Part shown: piece after piece, positions 31,408 to 37,841 of the stretch
How positions within the stretch are numbered: the stretch's first letter is position 1
How the letters are laid out: every line of letters starts with the position of its first letter
From: Verrucomicrobia bacterium UBA3761
GTDB taxonomy: Bacteria > Verrucomicrobiota > Kiritimatiellia > RFP12 > UBA1067
Length of the DNA stretch: 37,841 nt
Direction: 5' to 3'
Assembly: GCA_002371135.1 (NCBI GenBank)
Contig: DFGB01000074.1
Coordinates: 29,400-67,240 of the forward strand
Program-made: the position numbers and the translations under genes
Notes under the pieces: model-generated
Database searches by the model: none
Seen by the model: the letters and a program-made list of their open reading frames with translations, nothing else
What the model was told of the DNA's origin: nothing

Positions 31408-31767
31408 TTACTCCTCCTCCTTCTTTGCGCCGATGGAAAGGCCGGCGGCGACGGCGGATTCGACTATCGCCGCAACGCGACCGGTGTACTTGAAGCCGCC
31501 GCGGTCGACCACCGCAACCGTGATCCCGGCCGCCTTCGCCGCTTCCGCGGCAGAGGCGCCAAGAGCCTTGGCGACTTCCAGGTTCGCCTTCTTCTCCTTG
31601 AGAGAACTCGCGGAGGCGAGGGTTTTGCCCGCATCGTCGTCGATGAACTGCACGTACATGTGCTTGTTGGTGATGCAGATCGACATGCGCGGACGCGCCG
31701 CCGTGCCGACCACGCGCTGACGGAGGCGCAGATGCCTCTTCTGGCGCTGAACTTTGCGATTGAACAT
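31408..31767 (-). CDS. rplR: 50S ribosomal protein L18
   Basis: A 119-residue protein with the L18 features RLRQRVVGTAARPRMSICIT (5S rRNA-binding region), NKHMYVQFIDDDAGKTLASA and VVDRGGFKYTGRVAAIVESA. It links 5S rRNA to the large subunit. AAGGAG precedes ATG 31767. The C-terminus ends in an added KKEEE tail whose codons hold the rpsE ribosome-binding site. Confidence 0.96.
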   Translation of the reverse strand: MFNRKVQRQKRHLRLRQRVVGTAARPRMSICITNKHMYVQFIDDDAGKTLASASSLKEKKANLEVAKALGASAAEAAKAAGITVAVVDRGGFKYTGRVAAIVESAVAAGLSIGAKKEEE

Positions 31768-31797
31768 CTTCTGGTTCTCCTTCGAACGCCGCTTCTA

Positions 31798-32334
31798 TTA
31801 AGCGACCTTCTTGCCCTGTTTGCGGCGGATGTGTTCGCCGACGTACTTGATGCCCTTGCCCTTGTAGGGTTCAGCCGGGTAGAACGAACGGATACGCGCG
31901 GCGGCTTCGCCGACGGCATCCTTGTCGCACCCGGTAACGGTCACCTGAAGGCCGTCGTTCTCGACCGTCACCTTCACCTTGGCGGGAATCTCGAAGATCT
32001 TCGGGGAAGCGAAGCCGAGCGAAAGCGCGAGCTTGTCGCCCTGCAACTGGGCCTTGAAGCCCGTTCCTTCGATCGAAAGCTGCTTCGTGAAGCCCTTCGA
32101 CACGCCAATCGCCATGTTGTTGATCAGCGCGCGGGCGAGACCGTGGAAATTGCCGAGATTCTCGTCGTCCACGCAGGAAACGAGAACCTTGCCGTCTTCC
32201 ACCTTCGCCGTGATGCCCTCATGCATCGTGTAGGAAAGCTCGCCGAGCTTGCCCTTGACCGTCACTGTCTGGCCTGCGACGGAGGCGCTCACGCCTTCGC
32301 CGAGGACGACGGGTTCTTTACCGATTCGAGACAT
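31798..32334 (-). CDS. rplF: 50S ribosomal protein L6
   Basis: A 178-residue protein beginning MSRIGKEPVVLGEGV and containing VKGKLGELSYTMH in the first repeat domain and the C-terminal rRNA-binding motif EPYKGKGIKYVGEHIRRKQGK. Length and the two-domain plan are standard. L6 binds near the factor-binding site of the 50S subunit. TAGGAG lies before the start. Confidence 0.97.
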   Translation of the reverse strand: MSRIGKEPVVLGEGVSASVAGQTVTVKGKLGELSYTMHEGITAKVEDGKVLVSCVDDENLGNFHGLARALINNMAIGVSKGFTKQLSIEGTGFKAQLQGDKLALSLGFASPKIFEIPAKVKVTVENDGLQVTVTGCDKDAVGEAAARIRSFYPAEPYKGKGIKYVGEHIRRKQGKKVA

Positions 32335-32349
32335 TGTCTTGGCTCCTAG

Positions 32350-32742
32350 TTATGCTACCGTGCAGATGATTTCTCCGCCCAGGCGCGCCTTCTTGGCCTC
32401 GACGCCGGACATGACGCCCTTGGAGGTCGAGACGATCGCAAGGCCCATGCCGTCGAGGACGGAGGGTATCTGGCCGACGGAGACGTACTTGCGCAGACCC
32501 GGCTTCGAGATGCGCTTCATCTCCGTGATGGCGGGGACCGCCTTGTCGGAGTACTTGAGCGTGATGACGATTTGCGCCGGGAAGTCTGTGGTGAGGACGA
32601 AGTCGCCAATGTAGCCGGCCTGCTTGAGGACGCGGGCGATTTCGCACTTCAAATGGCTCGCGGGAATCTTGACGGAATAAAGGCGGGCCTTCAATCCGTT
32701 GCGGATCGTCGTGAGCATGTCGGAAATGGGATCTGATGACAT
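32350..32742 (-). CDS. rpsH: 30S ribosomal protein S8
   Basis: A 130-residue protein starting MSSDPISDMLTTIRNGLKAR, with KRISKPGLRKYVSVGQIPSV and the signature GLAIVSTSKGVMSGVEAKKA near the C-terminus. S8 is a primary 16S rRNA binder. ATG 32742 is preceded by GGAAGGA; a longer in-frame extension to 32862 overlaps rpsN and is not used. Confidence 0.97.
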   Translation of the reverse strand: MSSDPISDMLTTIRNGLKARLYSVKIPASHLKCEIARVLKQAGYIGDFVLTTDFPAQIVITLKYSDKAVPAITEMKRISKPGLRKYVSVGQIPSVLDGMGLAIVSTSKGVMSGVEAKKARLGGEIICTVA

Positions 32743-32767
32743 TTTGATGATTCCTTCCGTTGAATGA

Positions 32768-32953
32768 TTACCACGAGGCCTTGGTGACGCCGGGGATGAG
32801 ACCGGCGACGGCGAGCTCGCGGAAGCAGAGACGGCACACGCCGAACTTGCCCATGTAGGCATGACGGCGCCCGCAGCGCTGGCAGCGGTTGTACGCGCGC
32901 ACCTTGAATTTCGGGGTGCGCTTCTGCTTTTCGATTAGACACTTCTTTGCCAT
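32768..32953 (-). CDS. rpsN: 30S ribosomal protein S14, zinc-binding short form (type Z)
   Basis: A 61-residue protein, the length of the short S14 form. Two Cys pairs, CQRCG and CRLCF, make the zinc ribbon that marks the C+ paralogue. The C-terminus GLIPGVTKASW is standard. Many bacteria carry a Zn-independent second copy for zinc starvation; none is in this window. It starts 3 bp after the rplE stop. Confidence 0.97.
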   Translation of the reverse strand: MAKKCLIEKQKRTPKFKVRAYNRCQRCGRRHAYMGKFGVCRLCFRELAVAGLIPGVTKASW

Positions 32954-32955
32954 GA

Positions 32956-33492
32956 TCAGTTCCTCCCTGCGAACGGCATGCCCATGGAGACGAGAAGCTC
33001 GCGGGCGGCCTTGTTGTCGGTCGAGCTCGTGACGAACGTGATGTCCATGCCGGAGTGTGCGCTCGCAGCTTCAACGAGTTCGGGGAAAATGGAATGCTCC
33101 TTGAGACCGAGCGTGTAGTTGCCGCGGCCGTCGAAGCCCCTGTTGGAAACTCCGCGGAAGTCGCGAATGCGCGGGAGGGCGACCGAGATAAGCCGGTCGG
33201 CGAATTCCCACATGCGCTCGCCGCGAAGAGTAACCTTGGCGCCGATCACCATGCCCTCGCGCAGCTTGAAGTTCGAGATGGACTTCTTGGCGCGGCAGAG
33301 GAGAGGCTTCTGGCCCGTGATGGCCGTGAGGTCGTCGACGAGCTGCTTCTGTTCGTCCTTGGAAACGATGCCGAAGCCCATGTTGACGACGATCTTCCGA
33401 AGGCGCGGAACGAGCATCTTGTTGGTCGTGCCGAGCTTCTGCTCGAGCTCGGCCACCATGCGGCTCGAATATTCGTCTTTAAGTCTTGCCAT
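32956..33492 (-). CDS. rplE: 50S ribosomal protein L5
   Basis: A 178-residue protein with the L5 features VPRLRKIVVNMGFG, ITGQKPLLCRAKKSISNFKL, REGMVIGAKVTLRG, LPRIRDFRGVSNRGFDGRGN and YTLGLKEHSIFPE. L5 contacts 5S rRNA and the P-site tRNA. AAGGAAGGA is found before ATG 33492. Length is standard. Confidence 0.98.
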   Translation of the reverse strand: MARLKDEYSSRMVAELEQKLGTTNKMLVPRLRKIVVNMGFGIVSKDEQKQLVDDLTAITGQKPLLCRAKKSISNFKLREGMVIGAKVTLRGERMWEFADRLISVALPRIRDFRGVSNRGFDGRGNYTLGLKEHSIFPELVEAASAHSGMDITFVTSSTDNKAARELLVSMGMPFAGRN

Positions 33493-33508
33493 TTTCTTCG
33501 TTCCTTCC

Positions 33509-33820
33509 TTAGAGGGCCTTGCCGCTCTTTGCAGCGACGCGAGCCTTCTTGCCGTCGACGTCGGAGGTCTTCACGCGAGCGCCGCGCTTGGTGTCCGCGT
33601 CGTAGGGCATGAGCTTGCAGAGCTTGACGGGCATTTCCATCTTGACGAGGCCGCCGGCCTGCTTCTCAGTGCGGCGCATCGCCTTCTGGCGGACGTTCAC
33701 GCCGCCAACGAGCGCCGTGCCGTCCTTTACATTCACCTTCAGAACGGTCCCGGTCTTGCCGGCATCGTTGCCGCTGACGACGATCACGGTGTCGTTCTTC
33801 TTGATTCTTGCTAGTGACAT
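33509..33820 (-). CDS. rplX: 50S ribosomal protein L24
   Basis: A 103-residue protein beginning MSLARIKKNDTVIVVSGNDA with the KOW motif (GKTGTVLKVN), then GVNVRQKAMRRTEKQAGGLV, typical of bacterial L24, an assembly initiator on 23S rRNA. ATG 33820 is chosen by homology and GAAGGAG upstream; the open frame further upstream overlaps rplN and is shadow. Confidence 0.96.
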   Translation of the reverse strand: MSLARIKKNDTVIVVSGNDAGKTGTVLKVNVKDGTALVGGVNVRQKAMRRTEKQAGGLVKMEMPVKLCKLMPYDADTKRGARVKTSDVDGKKARVAAKSGKAL

Positions 33821-33837
33821 TGATAAACTCCTTCGGT

Positions 33838-34233
33838 TCAGACGACTTCCGGGGCCATGGACAGGATCTTCATATAGAGCTGATGAAGAGTCGGATTGTC
33901 CTTGTTCAATTCGCGAAGCTCGCGGGGCACGGGGCCGAAAACGCGCGTACCGATCGGATTCTTCCGGTTGGAGTCGAGAAGGACGCAGGCGTTCTGGTCG
34001 AAGTGCACGGACGAGCCGTCCGCACGGGTGATGCTCGCGCCGGTGCGAATGACGACCGCGTTGGCGACGGAGCCCTTCTTGACGACGCCGGTCGGCGAGG
34101 CTTCCTTGATGGCCACGCGGATGAAGTCGCCAAGATGCGCATATTCCTTGCGCTGCTTGAGGATGCGGAAGCACATCGCGCGCTTGGCGCCGGTGTTGTC
34201 CGCAACTATGAGGTTGGAAAGTTCCTGAAGCAT
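33838..34233 (-). CDS. rplN: 50S ribosomal protein L14
   Basis: A 131-residue protein with the L14 hallmark LIVADNTGAKRAMCFRIL near the N-terminus, GDFIRVAIKEASPTGVVKKG and FDQNACVLLDSNRKNPIGTR followed by VFGPVPRELRE. It is slightly longer than the usual 122 residues owing to a C-terminal tail. It forms part of the intersubunit bridge region. It follows rpsQ after 13 bp. Confidence 0.97.
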   Translation of the reverse strand: MLQELSNLIVADNTGAKRAMCFRILKQRKEYAHLGDFIRVAIKEASPTGVVKKGSVANAVVIRTGASITRADGSSVHFDQNACVLLDSNRKNPIGTRVFGPVPRELRELNKDNPTLHQLYMKILSMAPEVV

Positions 34234-34246
34234 TGTCCGAAACTCC

Positions 34247-34501
34247 TTACTTCACGATGCGCCAGCGCTTGGTGGCGCTGAGCGGACGCGTTTCCATGAT
34301 GGTGACGACGTCACCGACCTTAGCCGTATCGTCCTCGTCATGCGCATGATACTTCTTCGTGCGCGTGATGATCTTGCCGTACAGCGGGTGGCGTTCGCGG
34401 TAGCTGACCGCTACGACCACGCTCTTCGCGCCCATCTTCGACGCGACCGTTCCCTTGCGGACCTTGCGGGCTCCGCGGGTGTTGACAGTTTCCGTGCTCA
34501 T
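34247..34501 (-). CDS. rpsQ: 30S ribosomal protein S17
   Basis: An 84-residue protein with an S17 OB-fold: RKVRKGTVASKMGAKSVVVA, HPLYGKIITRTKKYHAHDED and the signature GDVVTIMETRPLSATKRWRI. S17 is an early 16S rRNA binder. ATG 34501 shares its A with the rplP stop (TGATG), so translation is coupled and there is no space for rpmC, which normally sits between rplP and rpsQ. Confidence 0.97.
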   Translation of the reverse strand: MSTETVNTRGARKVRKGTVASKMGAKSVVVAVSYRERHPLYGKIITRTKKYHAHDEDDTAKVGDVVTIMETRPLSATKRWRIVK

Positions 34502-34923
34502 CAGATTTTGACTCCTGCGCGGGTGATGAATTTCGTGTGGATACCGATCTTCGTCGCAGCGAGACGGAGGCACTCCTTGGCCACTTCCTCGCTGACGCCG
34601 CCGACTTCGAAGAGCACCTTGCCGGGAAGAATCACGGCGGCCCAGAACTCGGGGTTGCCCTTTCCTCCGCCCATACGCACTTCGATAGGCTTGCGGGTGA
34701 CGGGCTTGTCGGGGAATACGCGGATCCAGAGTTTGCCCTTGCGCTTCATCTCGCGGTTGATCGCGACGCGGCAGGCTTCAATCTGGGTTGCGGTGAGCAG
34801 GCCGCGGGTGAGGGCCTTGAGGCCGAACTCGCCGTAGGCAAGCTCCGTTCCGCTCGTGGCGAAACCGGAACGGTTACCCTTGGATACCTTGCGGTACTTC
34901 ACTCTCTTGGGCATCAAAGGCAT
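34501..34923 (-). CDS. rplP: 50S ribosomal protein L16
   Basis: A 140-residue protein with MPKRVKYRKVSKGNRSG, LTATQIEACRVAINREMKRK, GKLWIRVFPDKPVTRKPIEV and RMGGGKGNPEFWAAVILPGK, all standard L16 motifs near the A-site tRNA elbow. ATG 34923 has GGAGG 6 nt upstream, formed by the end of rpsC; the internal ATG at 34914 is a weaker alternative. It overlaps rpsQ by one base. Confidence 0.97.
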   Translation of the reverse strand: MPLMPKRVKYRKVSKGNRSGFATSGTELAYGEFGLKALTRGLLTATQIEACRVAINREMKRKGKLWIRVFPDKPVTRKPIEVRMGGGKGNPEFWAAVILPGKVLFEVGGVSEEVAKECLRLAATKIGIHTKFITRAGVKI

Positions 34924-34926
34924 CGC

Positions 34927-35619
34927 TTACCTCCCCTCCTTGCGGTCTCCGCGCTCGCGGCGGTCGCGGCGTTCGCTGCGGGGCGCACGCGCCTGGAAAC
35001 CTTCTTTCTTGCAGATCCAGACCTTGATGCCGATCTTGCCTGCGGTGGTGTTGGCTTCGGCGAAGCCGTAGTCGATGTTCGCACGGAGCGTGTGCAGCGG
35101 GACCTTGCCCTCGCGGCTCCACTCGACGCGCGCAATCTCGGCTCCGTTGATACGGCCCGAGGCGTGGACCTTGATGCCGTCGACGCCCATGTCCATCGCG
35201 ACCTTCTGGGCGCGCTTCATCGCGCGCTTGAGGGCGATGCGGCGCTCGAGCTGGAGCGCGATGGATTCCGCGACGAGCTGCGCATCGGCGTCGGCGCCCT
35301 GAATTTCGCGAACTTCGATGTAGACTTCCTTCTTGGTCATCTTCTCGAGTTCGGCGCGGATCTGATCGACATCCGTGCCCTTGCGGCCGAGAATGACGCC
35401 GGGACGGGCGGAGAACAGCGTGACGCGCACGCGGTTCAGATAGCGCTCGATGAGGATCTTGGAGATGCCGGCCTCGACGAGGCGCTTCTTGCACGTCTCG
35501 CGGATGAGCTGGTCTTCGATGAGGTACGCGCCGAATTTCTTCTTGGGAGCGAACCAGCGGCTGCCCCAGGCGTGCGTCACGCCAACGCGGAACCCTACGG
35601 GATTGACTTTCTGACCCAT
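34927..35619 (-). CDS. rpsC: 30S ribosomal protein S3
   Basis: A 230-residue protein starting MGQKVNPVGFRVGVTHAWGS, with the KH domain (RVTLFSARPGVILGRKGTDVD) and the C-terminal signature ASGRINGAEIARVEWSREGK followed by VPLHTLRANIDYG. S3 lies at the mRNA entry tunnel and has helicase-like function with S4 and S5. The C-terminal tail is Arg/Glu-rich, a lineage-specific extension. Confidence 0.98.
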   Translation of the reverse strand: MGQKVNPVGFRVGVTHAWGSRWFAPKKKFGAYLIEDQLIRETCKKRLVEAGISKILIERYLNRVRVTLFSARPGVILGRKGTDVDQIRAELEKMTKKEVYIEVREIQGADADAQLVAESIALQLERRIALKRAMKRAQKVAMDMGVDGIKVHASGRINGAEIARVEWSREGKVPLHTLRANIDYGFAEANTTAGKIGIKVWICKKEGFQARAPRSERRDRRERGDRKEGR

Positions 35620-35632
35620 TTTATTCTACTCC

Positions 35633-36040
35633 TTACTTGGCCTGGGTGAGCACGACCTTGCAGTGGCAGAGGCGGCGGGCGATCGGGTGCGCCGAGCCGC
35701 GCGCTGTCGGCCAGAACCTCCTGACGCGGACGGATTCGTCGAAGACGCAAATCTTGACGAACATCTCGCCCGGCTCGGAGACGCCGTGGTTGTTCTTGGC
35801 GTTGGCGATTGCGCTCAGGATGGTCTGGCGCAGGATCTGCGCGGCCTTCTTGGGCGAAAATTCAACAATCTTGAGCGCGTCGGCGGCCTTGAGACCGCGG
35901 CATGCACGGGCGAGCGGGCGGCCCTTGGCGGCGGACATGCGCGCATTGCGCGTAATCGCCGTCACGCCGCCGGCGACCGCCGACTTGGCGGCCTCGGACT
36001 GGCGCTCCGGGCGCGTAGGGATGTGTGTTGAGCTGCTCAT
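35633..36040 (-). CDS. rplV: 50S ribosomal protein L22
   Basis: A 135-residue protein, a little longer than usual at the N-terminus. ARMSAAKGRPLARACRGLKA, FSPKKAAQILRQTILSAIAN, AKNNHGV and the tunnel loop region VRRFWPTARGSAHPIARRLC identify L22. The usual loop core GRA reads TARGSA. L22 lines the peptide exit tunnel and contributes to macrolide response. Confidence 0.96.
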   Translation of the reverse strand: MSSSTHIPTRPERQSEAAKSAVAGGVTAITRNARMSAAKGRPLARACRGLKAADALKIVEFSPKKAAQILRQTILSAIANAKNNHGVSEPGEMFVKICVFDESVRVRRFWPTARGSAHPIARRLCHCKVVLTQAK

Positions 36041-36051
36041 TTTCTATCCCC

Positions 36052-36333
36052 TTACTTCTTTTCGGCCTTCGCAGCGGAGTTGCCGTGCGACTTGAACGTG
36101 CGCGTGGGGGCGAACTCGCCGAGCCTGTGGCCGACCATGTTTTCCGTTATGAAGATCGGCATGTGCTGCCGTCCGTTGTGGATCGCGAACGTGAGGCCCA
36201 CGAACTCCGGGAGCACCATCGAACGGCGACTCCACGTCTTGATGGGCTGCTTCTTGCCGGCAGCCTGCATCTTCTCGACCTTGCGGAGGAGGCTCTCCTC
36301 CACGTACGGTCCCTTCTTGAGAGAACGCGACAT
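36052..36333 (-). CDS. rpsS: 30S ribosomal protein S19
   Basis: A 93-residue protein beginning MSRSLKKGPYVEESLLRKVE, with IKTWSRRSMVLPEFVGLTFA, IHNGRQHMPIFITENMVGHR and LGEFAPTRTFKSHG, all classical S19 motifs in the head of the 30S subunit. It starts 3 bp after the rplB stop with GGAGGAAATAACC as ribosome-binding region. Confidence 0.98.
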   Translation of the reverse strand: MSRSLKKGPYVEESLLRKVEKMQAAGKKQPIKTWSRRSMVLPEFVGLTFAIHNGRQHMPIFITENMVGHRLGEFAPTRTFKSHGNSAAKAEKK

Positions 36334-36336
36334 AGG

Positions 36337-37161
36337 TTATTTCCTCCTCTTGACAATGACTTTGTTGGATGCCTTGCGCTTGGCGCGGGTCTTGCCGCCC
36401 TTGGCGAGCTGACCCCAAGGCGAACGCGGATGGCTGCCGCCGGAAGTGCGGCCCTCGCCGCCGCCCATCGGGTGGTCGACAGGGTTCATCGCGACGCCGC
36501 GCACCGTCGGACGGATGCCGAGGTAGCGCTTGCGGCCGGCCTTGCCGAGCTGCACCGAGCTCCAGTCCTTGTTGCCGACCGCGCCGACGCATGCGAGGCA
36601 GCGGCCGTCGAAAATGCGGACTTCGCCAGAAGGCATCTTCAGCGTCACCTTGCCGGCGTCGCGCGCCATGATCTGGCAGCCGTTGCCGGCGCCGCGGGCG
36701 ACCTTGGCGCCGCGTCCGGGAACGAGCTCGATCGCGTGCACCGTCATGCCAAGCGGAATCTGGATGAGCGGCAGGCAGTTGCCGACCGTCGCCTCGGCCT
36801 TCGGGCCGTTCATGATCTTCTGGCCGACCTTGAGACCCTCGGGGGCGAGGATGTAGGCCTTGACGCCGTCGGTGTACTCGATCTGCGCGAGATACGCAGA
36901 GCGCATCGGATCGTATGCGATTGCCTTGACTTCCGCCTCGACGTCGAATTTCACTCTCTTGAAATCGACGATCCTCATGCGCTGCTTCACGCCGCCGCCG
37001 TGGTGGCGCGTCGTGATGCGGCCCTGGTTGTTGCGTCCGGCCGTCTTGCGGACGGCCTTCGTCAAGCTCTTGACGGGACGCTTCTCCGTGATCTCCTCGA
37101 ACGTGGGAGAAACGCGGAAGCGCTGTCCCTGGGAGCGAGCCTTGTATGTTTTAAGTGCCAT
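36337..37161 (-). CDS. rplB: 50S ribosomal protein L2
   Basis: A 274-residue protein with GRNNQGRITTRHHGGGVKQR, the SH3-like core GRGAKVARGAGNGCQIMARD and the peptidyl-transferase-proximal loop RGVAMNPVDHPMGGGEGRTS. The conserved Asp-His of that loop is present; the second His found in many species (HPHGGGEG) is Met here, a variant I regard as tolerated. L2 is a primary 23S binder needed for subunit association. Confidence 0.98.
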   Translation of the reverse strand: MALKTYKARSQGQRFRVSPTFEEITEKRPVKSLTKAVRKTAGRNNQGRITTRHHGGGVKQRMRIVDFKRVKFDVEAEVKAIAYDPMRSAYLAQIEYTDGVKAYILAPEGLKVGQKIMNGPKAEATVGNCLPLIQIPLGMTVHAIELVPGRGAKVARGAGNGCQIMARDAGKVTLKMPSGEVRIFDGRCLACVGAVGNKDWSSVQLGKAGRKRYLGIRPTVRGVAMNPVDHPMGGGEGRTSGGSHPRSPWGQLAKGGKTRAKRKASNKVIVKRRK

Positions 37162-37173
37162 TGCCTAAGCTCC

Positions 37174-37452
37174 TCAGACCTGTTCAATGCGCTCGCCGTC
37201 CTTGAGGGTGACGATCGCCTTCTTGATGGTGGGTTCGACCCGCGTGCGGCGGGTGCCGCGGATGTACTTCGTCTCGCCCTTCACGTTGATCGTGCGGACC
37301 TTGAGGACGTGCACTCCGTATTTCTTCTCGACCGCGTCGGCGATCTCGGGCTTGCGAGCGTCTGAAGCGACGTCGAGCACGTAGCGGTTCTGCACGGAGA
37401 GAGCCGAGCTCTTTTCCGTGATGCGCTGCTTCTTGATGATTTCTTTCGTCAT
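37174..37452 (-). CDS. rplW: 50S ribosomal protein L23
   Basis: A 92-residue protein with QRITEKSSALSVQNRYVLDV, ADAVEKKYGVHVLKVRTINV and RRTRVEPTIKKAIVTLKDGE, the standard L23 layout. It sits at the tunnel exit and is the docking site for trigger factor and SRP. It lies between rplD and rplB as in most bacteria. Confidence 0.97.
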   Translation of the reverse strand: MTKEIIKKQRITEKSSALSVQNRYVLDVASDARKPEIADAVEKKYGVHVLKVRTINVKGETKYIRGTRRTRVEPTIKKAIVTLKDGERIEQV

Positions 37453-37465
37453 GGCTCAAAACCCT

Positions 37466-37841
37466 TTACTTCGCGATTCGCTCCATGAGCGCGTCGAAAC
37501 CGGCCTTGTCGCAGACGAGCTTGCGGTTCGCGAGAACCGTGTAGACGTCAAGCGCCTGGGCGGTGGAATAGTCGACGCGGGGGAGGTTGGAGGTGACGAG
37601 CACGACGGTGTCGTCCGCATCCTTCTGGACTACGACGGCCGTGCGGTCGGCGCCGACGTTCTTGAGGAGCGCGGCCATGAGCTTCGTCTTGGGCGCCTCG
37701 AACTTGAATTCGTTGACGACCACGACCTCGCCGGCGGCGATCTTGTCGGAGAGCGCCCTGCGGAACGCAAGCGCCATCACCTTCTTGTTGATCTTCTGTT
37801 CGAAGGAACGCGGCTTGGGACCGTGCGCCACGCCGCCGCCG
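37466..37841 (-). CDS. rplD: 50S ribosomal protein L4 (start outside window)
   Basis: The frame is open to the window edge, so the N-terminal part is missing; about 124 C-terminal residues are visible. GGGVAHGPKPRSFEQKINKK followed by VMALAFRRALSDK is the L4 signature after the tunnel loop, and the end LDVYTVLANRKLVCDKAGFD is typical. L4 lines the exit tunnel and in many bacteria represses the S10 operon. rplC and rpsJ should lie upstream, beyond the window. Confidence 0.96.
   Translation of the reverse strand, partial: GGGVAHGPKPRSFEQKINKKVMALAFRRALSDKIAAGEVVVVNEFKFEAPKTKLMAALLKNVGADRTAVVVQKDADDTVVLVTSNLPRVDYSTAQALDVYTVLANRKLVCDKAGFDALMERIAK

Overview
The window looks like a chromosomal stretch of a high-GC, Gram-negative, anaerobic polysaccharide degrader of the PVC group. 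Kiritimatiellota, from an animal gut or a similar habitat, is my best guess. The reasons are a Kdo transferase (an LPS-type envelope), large secreted LamG/GLUG/beta-helix and BspA-type leucine-rich-repeat proteins, pectin- and GlcNAc-targeting glycosidases, and a MurA with Asp in place of the catalytic Cys. The assignment is inference from gene content; no rRNA, tRNA or CRISPR array was seen.

Layout. 1-4919 (+): end of a TPR protein, a secreted protein with a WP-aromatic repeat, a UbiA-family prenyltransferase and folC, the last carrying an in-frame interspersed repeat. 4920-5351: a repeat nested inside another repeat, then a terminator. 5352-8468 (-): a 1038-residue secreted protein with its own promoter. 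8810-15690 (+): an NhaC-type antiporter, then an envelope operon (NeuD/PglD-like acetyltransferase, Kdo transferase with an extra C-terminal half, lipoprotein, alkaline-phosphatase-superfamily enzyme). 15691-15993: a second copy of the same miniature element. 15994-23095: convergent secreted enzymes, GH106 (+) against a three-gene (-) operon of BspA-type protein, beta-helix protein and PL11 lyase, consistent with rhamnogalacturonan-I attack. 23367-25490 (-): a restriction-modification-like pair (DUF262-HNH nuclease and M.EcoRI-like adenine methyltransferase) of lower GC, behind a structured leader. 25929-30451 (+): an operon of ABC ATPase (predicted leaderless), TrkA/KtrA-type protein, MurA and GH89 glycosidase, ended by a bidirectional terminator. 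30456-37841 (-): S10/spc ribosomal protein genes from rplD (cut by the window) to rplO, with no rpmC or rpmD in their usual slots and no secY after rplO.

Most notable: (1) a MITE-like family, two copies in opposite orientation (4968-5174, 15724-15920) with related 16-bp ends and perfect 9-bp target duplications, one copy nested in another palindromic repeat; (2) a related palindromic repeat placed in frame inside folC; (3) the M.EcoRI-like/DUF262-HNH pair, whose leader can form two mutually exclusive hairpins; (4) a WaaA fused to a membrane-anchored Rossmann/TPR-like half; (5) the missing L29 and L30 genes. Extended -10 promoters (TGNTATAAT type) recur before several genes.
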